64,000 nucleotides of DNA from Rhodamnia argentea (taxonomy: Eukaryota > Streptophyta > Magnoliopsida > Myrtales > Myrtaceae), in contig NC_063156.1 of the NCBI RefSeq assembly GCF_020921035.1, forward strand, positions 26,832,283 to 26,896,282. Reading direction: 5' to 3'. Numbering within the stretch: position 1 is the stretch's first letter; every line of letters begins with the position of its first letter. Shown piece by piece: positions 25,390 through 35,535 of the stretch. Under the pieces are notes generated by a model, which made no database searches, was not told where the DNA came from, and saw only the letters and a program-made list of their open reading frames with translations. The translations under genes were made by a program, and so were the position numbers.

Positions 25390-26035
25390 GGGTAAATTAC
25401 AAAAAAAAAAAAAAGTTATGAATCTATCTGCGGATGTCATTTGAGACCTAAACCTTTCAACTTGATTAATTCGGTCTCAAATATTTGGACAGTTTGCTAA
25501 TATAGTCTTCCCGGATAATTTTGACCTGAAATCATCGACGTGAATGTGAGTCATCCTACGTGACATCACCAATGAAGATATGGATAATTTTTGCAGTTTA
25601 AAAAAATGACAATTTTTATTTTTTTTTTCCAATGAGGTCGGCGAGTGTCACCATTAGGTGAGGGCCTGCAAGCCTTCGCCAACAGCTGGCAAGGATCGCA
25701 ATCATTGCGTAGGCCCTCACCAGCCGTACGCAACGCCCTTGTCAAATCCAACGAAGGCAGCCCTCGGGGCATTTGGCGAGGGCTGTCCCTGTCGGCAGAT
25801 GACAAGGGCTTAGACGAGAGTTGCGAGGGAACCAAAAATTAAAAAAAGAAAAGAAAAAATATTGCGAACATTATCCACATAAAATATCCCGCGTTCACGC
25901 CGGTAATTTCCTACTAAACTTGATTGGAAAAACTATATTAGTAAACTAAGTTTACGATTAAATTGATCAAATCAACGGATTTAAAATTAAATCGGCAATC
26001 TTAAAAATAAGTTTAGGACCTTTTTTCTACTAATT
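25390..26035. mobile_element. Degenerate foldback element with GC-rich core
   Basis: The left arm (about 25390-25590, containing GTTTGCTAATATAGTCTTCC) is an imperfect reverse complement of the right arm (about 25870-26035, whose complement contains GTTTACTAATATAGTTTTTC). The core 25635-25840 is GC-rich and opens a spurious frame on both strands. No transposase; element boundaries are approximate. Confidence 0.6.
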
Positions 26036-26671
26036 TAATCTTTTAAGTCATCTCGTTTCAAAGATTCGACGGGGAAAGTGAAGCGCGCGCAACCTCTTGG
26101 CCGTGTGGAAACGCCAAACCCAAAGGGTCAAAATTCTAGAACGTGGGTGCGAGAAGAAGAAAAAAAGAGCAGCTCGAAATTCTTCTTGCTTTGTACGGAA
26201 ATTCGAGACCACCCACAAAAAAAAAAGAAAAAAGAAAAAAGGAAAAAAAAAGAGATGCGATGGGTAGAGAATTTCTTACAACGGTGCCCGCTCGTCTATG
26301 AAAATCTGCAAGCATCGCTGTCGTGTCGCAGTATGCAGTGGGCCCCACTACATCAGCTCAATGATTCCAGAACAACAGGAAAAAAAGTGATAACACCATT
26401 ATGATTATTAATACAAAAATCACCCGTCCATTTTTTTCTTCGAATCTAATTCCCTAGAAAATTTTAAATCCAACCCTAATCCTGTCCCGAAATTTTTTTT
26501 TGTACAAACATAGTCTCCAACTTTCGCTTTAATCACGAATTTACCTATCTATCCAAAAATTGCAATTACTTTCTTCGAAATTGTCAATGTCAGAATTAGT
26601 TACATGTTGATTATGAGCACCTACGTCTTCATCAATTCCTTCACCTTTGTGTGGGACAACAAAAGCAGGCC
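26036..26671. other. Intergenic, no gene seen
   Basis: Contains a purine/A-rich tract (about 26158-26265) and nothing coding that I can support. Confidence 0.4.
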
Positions 26672-27638
26672 TAAAAATAATAGAAGTTCCAAAAGTTTCG
26701 TACGACGCTCATTTTGGCATCATTTTTTTTTTCAAATCATTTATGTGTCACATTTTTAAAAGAAAAATGATCACTAAATTGTCAACTTTGATTTGGGTCG
26801 CCGGAAATCTGACCTGACCATATTTTATTAATATCTCTGACCGACGTGACTCGCCGGCGTGCCTAGTCAGCATGTTATCCCCTAAACGACGTCATCTACC
26901 AAATCCAACAAAATTCCCATCTCTCCTATGGAGAGATGTGGATTAGATCTAAGTAAAGAGATCACAGGAGCAACATTATGGTAGTGTCCAAGAAGTAGGG
27001 GCAAAGAGTAAATGAGAGGAATTGCTCCGGGAGAGAAATTCATGCTGAGCTCTTTGCGCTTGTAAATGTGCTCTCTTCTGCTATAACCTGTGGCGGTCAG
27101 CGATGGAGGATGAGCGGCGGCTTCCGGTGGTCGGAGATGGTGTGACTGAGAGGGAATGAAGATGGAGAAGCCTCTGAAAATCAATTATTTGAGAGAGATT
27201 TTTTTGGCCATTCAAAAATTTCTGAGTCCTTTCATTTTGATGCTCTGTTTTCTGCTCTAAACATATGAGAGATGTCATGGCCGGCGATGGCGGATTGACG
27301 ATGGCTGTTGGCGGACCAAAAGTGACAGAGAAGGAAATCGATGGTGGATTGATGTCGTTTTTGCTCTCCAGAGTCGTGCGTTGTCGTTTCAGGCGAGCGA
27401 GCCAAGTCAACCTATGCGACATCTTTTGCGCGTTCACATGGACTATAGTTTTAATAAAATATGCCAACTCATATTAAAATTTAAATTATAAAAGCCACGT
27501 AATCATCTTGGCCAGAATTTGTCACTGGAGACACTTAAGTGATCGTTTTTATCTGATTTGACACTTAAGTGAACCGGCGAAATTTTTTTATAATAAAGTG
27601 AGCGTCATACGAAATTCTTGGTACTTCTAATATTCTTA
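26672..27638. mobile_element. Foldback/MULE-like element, family A copy 2, enlarged by internal sequence
   Basis: The ends match family A: TAAAAATAATAGAAGTTCC at the left and the complement TAAGAATATTAGAAGTACC at the right, with TTTCGTACGACGCTCA versus TTTCGTATGACGCTCA further in. It also shares the CACTTAAGTG phrase. At 967 bp it is almost twice the size of copy 1. The extra material, about 26880-27470, is GC-richer and has frames on the minus strand. No convincing target duplication is visible. No known protein is recognised in the insert. Confidence 0.7.
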
Positions 27639-27784
27639 TCCCATAAAAGCCTCTTGATGTTAAATTGTTAATGATCTTAAAAAAATTAGTAGCGCTTTTT
27701 GGACACGTGGGCAAATTTGAAATTAGGATGAAAGTTTGAATTTTTTTTAAATAAAAAAGCTTAAAATATGAATGGGAAAACTTA

Positions 27785-28520
27785 TCAAAACAATTCTAAA
27801 TATATTGCAATTGTGCCAATTCAGTCATATTTTTTTTTGCCAATTGACTCGTGAACTTTTCGCATTTGTGTTAACTCGGTCTATGTTGCCTGCCGGCACT
27901 AATGTGACCATTTTTTAAAATATTTTTGCAAATTTTTTAATGTTTTTTTGTCCTTCCTTCTTTGCTTCTGCTGGTGGCTAGCGTGGGTCGTGGCTCTCAT
28001 CCAATGCATGAGGCTACCTCGCCTAGATCCGGGCAAGGCCATGGTCGCCTTCACTAGCAGCCGGTGAGCCGCAAGTGAGGCCATTGTTGCCCGGATCCGG
28101 GTTGATGGGTCGCGAAGCACGAGGTATAGCCAGCCTCACCCGCAACTTGCCTGCCATGGGCGAAGGCGGCCATGGCCATGGCCATGGCCTTGCCAACCGA
28201 GGGCAAGGTTGCCTTCGCCCGAGGCAGGTGAGGCCACAGCGAGGTTGCCCTAGCCTAGATCTAGGCGAGGGCTCTGCGACCCTCATCGGCCACAACCAGA
28301 GATAAAGGAGGAAGAACAAAAAAAGAAAAGAAAAAAATTTTATATGGAAATTCAAAGAAAATATAAAAAAATTAAAATACTATAAAAAAAAATGGTCACG
28401 TCGGCGCCAACTAGTCAAATGGACTGAATTGACACAAATGTAAAAAATTTAGGACTCAATAGGAAAAAAATGTTTAGAATTGAATTAATACAATTGCAAT
28501 ATGTTTAGAATTGATATTGG
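27785..28520. mobile_element. Foldback (MITE-like) element with GC-rich core
   Basis: The left arm (27785-27910) contains AATTCTAAATATATTGCAAT. The right arm (28385-28520) reads AATTCTAAACATATTGCAAT in complement. Further inward both arms contain the GTGACCATTTTTT phrase. The core 27960-28300 is strongly GC-rich and is bounded by pyrimidine- and purine-rich tracts. No transposase coding. Confidence 0.72.
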
Positions 28521-29454
28521 AACCACTCCAACCCCCCCCCTTTTTATTTATTTAAAGAATTAGCTCCTATTCTTAGGCCAAGTTTGTTCAATTGAACAAT
28601 TGACCCTCATGACTTTCAAAGGGTCATGATAACATATGCTATAAGGACACTTGGGAGGAATAATCCTTGTAATTTAACAAATGCAAATCCAACATATGGT
28701 CTCGACTTTCAACCTTACTTCTTCCCAAGCAGTCCCATGGACGAATAATCATTAACATCGTAACTCAAAAACAAACCGACCCTCTAGCACTTCACATCAT
28801 GATTTGTTAAATCACCAACATCTTCCAAACTTAAATTTAAATTATTCTTAAATTTGCTAAATCTTCACGAAAACTTAAATTAGTCTTCAAACTAAGACAA
28901 ACTTTCAAAAATTTATGAATTATTTTCTAATTTTGTTTAGTCTTTTGACCTACAAAGCGTGTACGCTTCTGCTAATAAGTAAGAACAGATTTGATTTTTA
29001 AAACGTTGGTCGTACATAGAGAATAAAACGGCCAATACCTTAAAGACTGTTATCTTTTCTAATTTGACGACTTAACAAATGACTCGGTCTCTTTTTACAA
29101 AACGTATTGCGAAAAATTCGACATGGTAATTGTTTGTGAACAGTAAAAATCAAGATGGGACCATTCGATTCATCTCACTTTTGGGAGTGGAGTCTTCTTA
29201 AACGTCACTCTCAGATAAGAACACAAGTTCCTTATTACATGTTCGAAATCCCATGCTGCTTTGTTGTGATTGTGAAAATCTCTCCATCATAGGTTACAGC
29301 CGCTACATGTGGTGGTGGTGGTGGTCTACCTCAAAACAGAGAAAAGGCAAAGAAAATCAAAAGCAATGCGCTTCACTCTCGTCAATTCTTTGAGCAAACC
29401 TTCAGAGATAATTTGCTGCTGCAATGGCAGCTTCCATGGTTGGTCCTCCATTTT
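28521..29454. other. Intergenic, 3' flank of IPT gene
   Basis: No gene is supported. It contains a short GTG repeat (29308-29323) and probably the 3' UTR of the minus-strand isopentenyltransferase gene just before 29455. Confidence 0.5.
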
Positions 29455-30414
29455 TTAAGGCCTCAAAGGCCTTGTGAAGCCCGCCGAAGTAGCCATGGTC
29501 GCCGTGATGTTGTAAAGAAACTCGGCCACGATTACGGTGCTTGGCCCCGCCACGAGCTCTTCCCACGCCTCATCGGCTTCGGCCTTCCCATGCTTGCGGA
29601 GCACTTCCGTCGCATCCATCCTGTGCAGAATCCAACCCTTCAGGTTACGGAGCCTGTGGATCTTCTCCAACGGGCGGCATGCCAATTTGCACGTGTTGTT
29701 CTTGATTTCCTCTATCGCTTCTTCGAGCAACCGAGCACGGGCTTGTAGGTCCAAGAACTTCTCGGTATGGAAGAACAAATCCAGTTCGGGAACCCCGATG
29801 GCGCGCCGGATTCCCCTTGAGTATTGTGCGTCGGGATCGAAGAAGTTCCTCGCCTCTTCGACCATTCCCCTCTCGACCATCTTATCGACCCGCTTAGACA
29901 CGAATGAGTGCAACACGGGCATGGCCATGTCGACCCATAGGAAGCAGCATTCGTACTTTGATTGAAACCGGTAATCACCGTCCGTGATCAAGGCCTCAAT
30001 GTATGAATTCGAGCCTCCGACAATAACCGGGGTGTTGCCACGGGCCCTAATCGACTCGATGGCAAGCGGTGCAGAGTCGCAAAAGTCCGATGCCGTGAAG
30101 TCCGCATCGGGAGGGATCGTCCCAAGAAGATGGTGGGGGATGCCGCATTGCTCCACCTCGGTGATCTTGTTGGTGACGACATCAAGCCCCTTGTGCGCTT
30201 GGATTTTGTCAGAGTTCACGATCTCGGCGGGGAAACGGGACGCGATGTCGATGGAGAGCCTGGACTTGCCGGTCCCGGTCGCACCTAATATCAGCACGAC
30301 CTTCTCCTTCTGACGCCAAGGGATCGGAAAGTCCATGTTCGACCTCCGGACCAGGCCCGCAGCATCGAGCAAGGGCTGTGCCGTCGGCTTACACATCACC
30401 ATGGAAAACCTCAT
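29455..30414 (-). CDS. IPT3: Adenylate isopentenyltransferase (cytokinin synthase), IPT3-like
   Basis: Transfers the dimethylallyl group to ADP/ATP, the first step of isopentenyladenine cytokinin synthesis; IPT3-type enzymes are usually plastidial. Intronless as plant IPTs are, 319 residues. The start is the ATG at 30414 (MRFSMVMCKP); the open frame extends upstream only through non-ATG codons. The P-loop GATGTGKS is at residues 44-51, the conserved Asp in NSDKIQ, and family motifs include TNKITEVEQCGIPHHLLGT, VGGSNSYIEAL, CCFLWVD, FVSKRVDKMVERGMVEEAR and SRGIRRAIGVPELD. The N-terminus resembles IPT3 from memory, while parts of the middle resemble IPT5, so the clade is certain but not the paralogue. 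No disabling lesion is seen. Confidence 0.95.
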   Translation of the reverse strand: MRFSMVMCKPTAQPLLDAAGLVRRSNMDFPIPWRQKEKVVLILGATGTGKSRLSIDIASRFPAEIVNSDKIQAHKGLDVVTNKITEVEQCGIPHHLLGTIPPDADFTASDFCDSAPLAIESIRARGNTPVIVGGSNSYIEALITDGDYRFQSKYECCFLWVDMAMPVLHSFVSKRVDKMVERGMVEEARNFFDPDAQYSRGIRRAIGVPELDLFFHTEKFLDLQARARLLEEAIEEIKNNTCKLACRPLEKIHRLRNLKGWILHRMDATEVLRKHGKAEADEAWEELVAGPSTVIVAEFLYNITATMATSAGFTRPLRP

Positions 30415-30625
30415 GACGAGCCGGCCAAGTATATGGGAATGGAAAGCTCCTTGCAACAAAATGTTAGAGCCGTAAAGGGTTTATCAGCAATAGAAAAGAT
30501 GGTTCAAGATCATGTCAATTTGAGTTTGAGCAATGAGGAAGTAGTAAACTAATGCAGGCAGATAGCTTCTCTCCCTCCAGACACTCAAACTGAAGAGCAC
30601 AAAGTCACAGAAAGATGCAAGAGAG

Positions 30626-30633
30626 TATTTATA
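30626..30633 (-). promoter_or_regulatory. TATA box of the IPT gene
   Basis: On the minus strand TATAAATA lies about 212 bp upstream of the ATG at 30414. This predicts transcription start near 30600 and a 5' leader of about 185 nt. Confidence 0.65.
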
Positions 30634-31204
30634 GGCATTTTTCCAAAAGTTCACTAGTCTCCACAGCTAATAAATTAGGTCAACTACTAGAATAAAGAAA
30701 ACAACACTTAGAAAAAAAAAAAGGGAAAATTTCAAAAAAGGGCCTCAAGTGCTCTAATTTTCTCGGAAAAGGGCCTGAAGTAGCCCTTGTTTCAAATAAG
30801 GGCCTCAAGTGTCCTCTTTATTTCAAAAGAGGGCCTAATAAGGGATATTTTCGTCTTTTACATTTTAAAATCTGTTCCTTTATAATTTTTCTGTGTTCCT
30901 TTACTTTTCTTTTTCCTATTCCTTTCCTTTCTTCTCTCCTCTCTCCCACCCATCGTCAGCTTCAGCTTCTCTTCAATCGGGGGCATCAGCTTACCCTCTC
31001 CTCCGAACGTCCTTGAGCTGCACCAAATGAAGAATCAACCCAACTTAGAAAAAAATCGGCAAACGTTCGACAAGAAGCAAGAACCACCCAACGCCTGCTG
31101 GAAAAATCAAGAACCGGAAAGAAAACCGCCATGTCATGTACTTGGTGAGGAACTCCGAAATGGGGTGAGAACAGAGGATCGGAGACTTCTCGCCCTAGCA
31201 TACA

Positions 31205-31435
31205 AGCAACGTCTGGCTGGAGGTCCTCGTAGGTGATCACGAGCATGGTCTTCTTGAAGGACTTGCGATCGGTCTAGCCATCGAGGCCGTGGCGGCGCAT
31301 GTACTCGACGCGAGCAGCGGCCGGGGGTCTTGGCGAGGACCCACCTCTGGACCTCATCGACGGCCGTGACTACCTTGATGAACTGGAGGGCCTTCTTATT
31401 CTTGTCGGGGAGGTTGTGGTCGGATGGGAGTTGAG
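31205..31435 (-). pseudogene. Captured N-terminal fragment of a GH3 acyl-acid-amido synthetase
   Basis: Minus-strand translation in two frames gives LPDKNKKALQFIKVVT, VDEVQRWVLAKTP, then after a frame change ARVEYMRRHGLDG, a stop, and TDRKSFKKTMLVITYEDLQP. This parallels the GH3 N-terminus (VQ.QVL..IL..N..VEYL.RH.L.G.TDRETFK..MPVITYEDI.P), known from memory. The fragment has at least one frameshift and one in-frame stop, so it is a relic. It is adjacent to, and in the same orientation as, the LysM-receptor fragment inside the same long-TIR element. Confidence 0.75.
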
Positions 31436-31439
31436 TCGG

Positions 31440-31687
31440 TAGGAGATGGAGACGAGGGAGGCGTAGAAGGGGTTGGATCGGAGGGTGATATAAGAGCAGC
31501 AGGAGTTGCAGAGGCCGTTGAAGGCGAAGCCCTCGGTGAAGTTGTCGTTGGTGATGTCATCGCAGGCGAGTTGCTTGTTGTTGACGTACACTTGCTGAGA
31601 GAGGAGGAGGCGAGCTTGGTGGAGGAGGAGGAAAAAGAAGATGGAGAAGAAGGAGGAGCGAGCATAGAGAGAGACGGTAGACTCCAT
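31440..31687 (-). pseudogene. Captured 5' fragment of a LysM receptor-like kinase (LYK4/5 type)
   Basis: Reading from the ATG at 31687, a hydrophobic signal-peptide-like stretch (FFSIFFFLLLHQARLLLSQQ) is followed by VYVNNKQLACDD, FNGLCNSCCSYITLRSNPFY and SISYRLNS. This resembles the N-terminus of LYK4/LYK5-type receptors (QQ.YVNN..L.C then CQSYL.FRSNP.Y and SISYLLNS), as remembered. The similarity stops at about 31440, where GH3-like sequence begins in another frame. No LysM repeats beyond the first segment and no kinase domain are present, so it cannot make a receptor. Confidence 0.75.
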
Positions 31688-32293
31688 GGATTCTTCTGTT
31701 GCTCAAAAATCAAAATAAGAATTGGAGTTGTTGGAGGAGGAAGAAGAAGACGATGACAGGGACGACCTGCGATGAAGGATGGAGAAAAAAGAGAAAAGGA
31801 AAGAAAAAAAATAAAGAAAAGAAAAATGGAAAAAAAAATTAGAAAATGTAAAAAGACAAAACACCCTTACTGAGGCCCTTTTTTGAAACCAAGAAGGCAC
31901 TTCGAGCCCTTATTTGAAACAAAGTCTACTTCAGGCCCTTTTATGAGAAAACTAGAGCACTTGAGGCCCTTTTTTGAAATTTTCCCAAAAAAAAATTAAC
32001 TTATTCTTCCAACTTTCACTCTTCCTCTGGTCAGTGCAGCTTTCTTTTGAGCTTAATGCTTGTTGTTCTTATTCTTAAACGAGTGTCTGGACCGTCCAAC
32101 AACATGGTAGGGCACGCTGTTCCTGGGAAAGCAATGGGGCTCGGTTGTTCAGAATTTCATATTTCCAAGAGGGAGAAGAAGATAGCATTGCAAATTGCAG
32201 AAGAATAGGATTTTCATCTGGCCTTTTGTCCTGTACATCTTGCCCTCGAGTACTAATTTTATTAGGCGAGTTTGGTTGATTAATATCCGATCC

Positions 32294-32329
32294 GCGTAGG
32301 CGACCGGACGAGCGTAGGCGACCGGACGA
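32294..32329 (+). repeat. 18-bp perfect tandem duplication
   Basis: GCGTAGGCGACCGGACGA occurs twice without a gap, at 32294-32311 and 32312-32329. Confidence 0.95.
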
Positions 32330-33586
32330 GATAAAATTAAATAGGAGACGGTCAGGATGTGACATAAGAATAAAGGGACATCTTTCTGGTTAGACTTTGC
32401 CAGTGCACCTAGAGGGAAAAAAACAACATAGAACCCTGCTGGATTCTGAAGCTAAATGAAAGGAAAAAGTTTTGTTCTCTGGGAATTGCATTCATAGTTG
32501 CTGTGTATGCTAATAAGACAATCATCTGCAATCATGGAACTGGCACTTATCAAATTATTGTCGCCGTATTCCTATGATGAACGGAGAAAGAATATCGTTC
32601 CTCTTTATTCCCCCTGAAGGGCGTGTGAGGTAAAAGACGACTGAGGCTTTATCGATCTTCCGGATCGATAGCTCGAGATTCTCACAGCGACAGCTGATAT
32701 GCATAAACCGCTAGTTGGAAACGACTGTAAGAGGCATTCGATTCTCCTAGTCAAGTGGTGGTGGGGAGACGGGGACAAGTTTGGCCTCATTGGATGAAAG
32801 ATACATCTTTTAGCTTGTTGAAATCGTGATGATCAAGGGTAGAATCAAGAAATGAGCTCCAGCTCAGAACAAACTGCTGCAGAACTAGTAAACTCCCTGT
32901 ACAATTTGATTCTGGCAGCCATATGAGAATCCCAAACCAAACTGAACCAATATTTGGTAACCCAATGATATTTTCACTCTAGCTGAATTCTAGACGAGAA
33001 GGGACACCGATTTACCCAAGTAAAAGGCGGTAATGCATCTAGCAGGAATTGGGCAGTTTCGGTTCTGTGCAGAGAAACAGAGTTAGAATCTCATGTTGCA
33101 CTTCCATGGCCTATTTCCGTATCAAAATACTGAATTTGCATATGAAAGCAGTATGACGAAAGAATGATCTAATACGAACGTGATCGAGAGTTGAACAAAA
33201 CGCCCAAGTCCTAAAATAAATTTTTCTGCCAATATAATAGAGCAGCTAGTGATTTTCCTTTTAGGGCCATCCTATTCTTTGATCAAGTGAAACCGGAATT
33301 GTTCAGATGAGATAACACTTGGATTTTCACAGATTTTGAAACTTGTTCTGTACATTTCTTTGATTTCCATCTCTTATGCCGCACATACAAATCGAGATAG
33401 TAGGCCATATCTGCCACGATATCAATCGGAGCAGAGGCGGAAAGCAGTACTCACCACATGTCGTGATCAATCGGATTAGAGAAAGCGAGTCCTACATATC
33501 ACTCAAGGGCTGCATACTGATTAAAGAATTGACGGGGTTTCGCTAGTCTACTGAAGCATTCCTCAAACAAAAACCGGACTCTATTT

Positions 33587-33778
33587 TCTTCACCAGATCA
33601 AATCTTGCAGGATCTGCTAGGCAAATAATGGCGAAAAAGAGATTCTCTATAAGCATACTAGTAAGACTTGCTTCAGCAAAATTAGGCCTTCATTTTCTTC
33701 ACTAGCTCACAATCTTGCAGGACCTGCCAGGCAAATAATCACAACAACGAGATTCTCGTTGTGCATACAAGTAGGACT
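33587..33778 (+). repeat. Diverged tandem duplication of about 82-84 bp
   Basis: 33587-33668 and 33695-33778 share TTCTTCAC, CAATCTTGCAGGA or a near match, GGCAAATAAT, GAGATTCTC and GTAGGACT-like words in order, with scattered substitutions. The units are separated by about 26 bp. It is an old local duplication. Confidence 0.75.
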
Positions 33779-35535
33779 CTTATCGAAACCTACAGTTAAT
33801 GGTAGCCGTGGCTTCACTGCTGTCCTCATAAACTCGGCCATTTTCTTTCGATATTTCGCGCGTGCTGCGTGGCTTTTCAGTACATAGTAAACGCATTCCA
33901 TCAGAGCAATTTTGAAGGAATGGTCCTAGGCATGGGCCGAGCAGCCTTACTGTGATTTCTCTGGAACCTGCTCATGAAACATTAATCTCAAGCTGTTTTA
34001 CTTGAAATGGTTAGAGTTAAAGAGTTATCTCCCATGGCTTTGTTTAGGAGTCACTTTAACTGTCATGAACTTCATCAGCGCTCCCACAGCAAGTCCAAAC
34101 TAAGTAACTTCATATATGCAGCAAGCTTTCTTAAGCAGAACAGCATTCATGTGAGGCAGAACGGAAATAAGTAGGCTAGTTCTTCACCTCATCAGATTTT
34201 CAGTTCTTAACAGATCCATTAATCGCCGAAACTGAAATATCATCGTTGTGCCTTTTGGCTATAGTTTGATGAAAAGAATTGGCATTGCATGAGTCGTCGT
34301 CTTTTCAGGTATCATCATCTACAATGACCATTACTTACGAGGTTCATGAACAAGACAAGAGGCCCCGTCAACTCATGAACACGAGCACACACTCGCGGTC
34401 TGAGGTCTAAAAGGAACTGCCAAAACTTTTGACGAAAAATGTGCCTTTGTAGTTAACATAAAGGCAACTTCCATGGCTTTGGTCTAAATCATTCTATTCC
34501 ATCGTTTCGTAAGAGAGAAAATAACCCGTTTTTCCCGATTAAAAAGAAGAAAACGATTGAATTTAAAGGTTGAGCGGGCTATGTAAATCCAAGCTATGGG
34601 TAGCATAGCCTTCGGGGATATATATGCGTGTGGTGTGAAGTTACTATCTATCGATATAATTGTCGGATCACCTCAACGGATGCAAGTCGTTCCAAAGTTG
34701 TTAGTATTGGAGTCTTTTCAGTCGCATCACCATTGTTAAAAGGAGGACAAAGCAAACTCTAGAACGCTAATGCGAAGCTGGGGTTGATTATACAGTTTTG
34801 AGTTGGCTCTAATCTTGTGAAGCGAAAGGTCTGAAATTTAAGACTTCACCTGCTGTGGCACAGGAAACGGATAGAGGTATGATCACTGTTCTTGCTTGTA
34901 AAGCGACGAGCTCGACACAATAAATGTTACCGTCGCCGAGGAATTCACGATACATGTTGGTTCGATAAGGGGAAAGAAACGAAAGCCAATTCGAGTGCAT
35001 GGCACATACCACAACACTCCTCTAAAGTACCATGAGCTATCCAACTCTCACTATCTACCAATGCAAAGATTGGCTGGGCCGTTTCGGGTATGGAGTATGC
35101 GGCCCCAGGGACTGGGGACCGAGGTACCACCGAAGTGCGCTGCTTCTGGAGGAAATGAGTTCATTTCCCATGCCTACTTCGTACTCACAAGAGGCACAAT
35201 GTCCATTATATCAGCAATAACCCTGACTTTACCACCACAAGTCCATGATGATTCCATGCACGATCTAGGAAACATATTCTCCTTTATTTATGTACCAAAC
35301 GGAGAACAACAAATAAATAGAGGTCCGTACGTACAGTACATGCTAAAACCCTAAGAACTCACAATCTCCATGAGAGATGTAGGTTGAAAAATAACTGACA
35401 TCCCTTGCAGGAGATTAGAGTCCTACCTAGGCAGATTTCTTTTCCCTGCTAAGCACCTAACAGTTTCAATGGAAGTACAGTATTACGCGGTTTTCATTTT
35501 ACATTTCACAAGCACGGGAAGCTCCCGCGTAATGT

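Larger units (their letters stand above)
30723..31986. mobile_element. Long-TIR Pack-type element carrying host gene fragments
   Basis: GGGAAAATTTCAAAAAAGGG at 30723 is matched by the complement of the right end at 31986 (GGGAAAATTTCAAAAAAGGG). Similarity continues through repeated phrases GGGCCTCAAGTG / GGGCCTGAAGTAG for roughly 140-170 bp in each arm. A-runs of 11 and 9 nt flank the two ends, so a target duplication of nine As is possible but uninformative. The 1264-bp element has no transposase. Its interior carries minus-strand fragments of a LysM-receptor-like gene and a GH3-like gene, listed separately. Long TIRs plus captured exons fit a Pack-MULE-like element. Confidence 0.8.
31987..35535. 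other. Intergenic region between IPT-side element and R3H gene
   Basis: Holds an 18-bp tandem repeat (32294-32329) and a diverged tandem duplication (33587-33778). The stretch 34.8-35.36 kb has overlapping open frames on both strands without a recognised domain. No known gene or RNA family is recognised. The last 150 bases before 35536 should be the 3' UTR of the R3H gene. Confidence 0.5.

Noticed and set aside
28023-28355. Minus-strand frame in the GC-rich core of a foldback element
   Set aside because: Composition-driven; enclosed by inverted repeats and repeated in style in other element cores.
30415-30459. Longer IPT start at 30459
   Set aside because: The codon there is TTG; the ATG at 30414 gives an N-terminus like IPT3.
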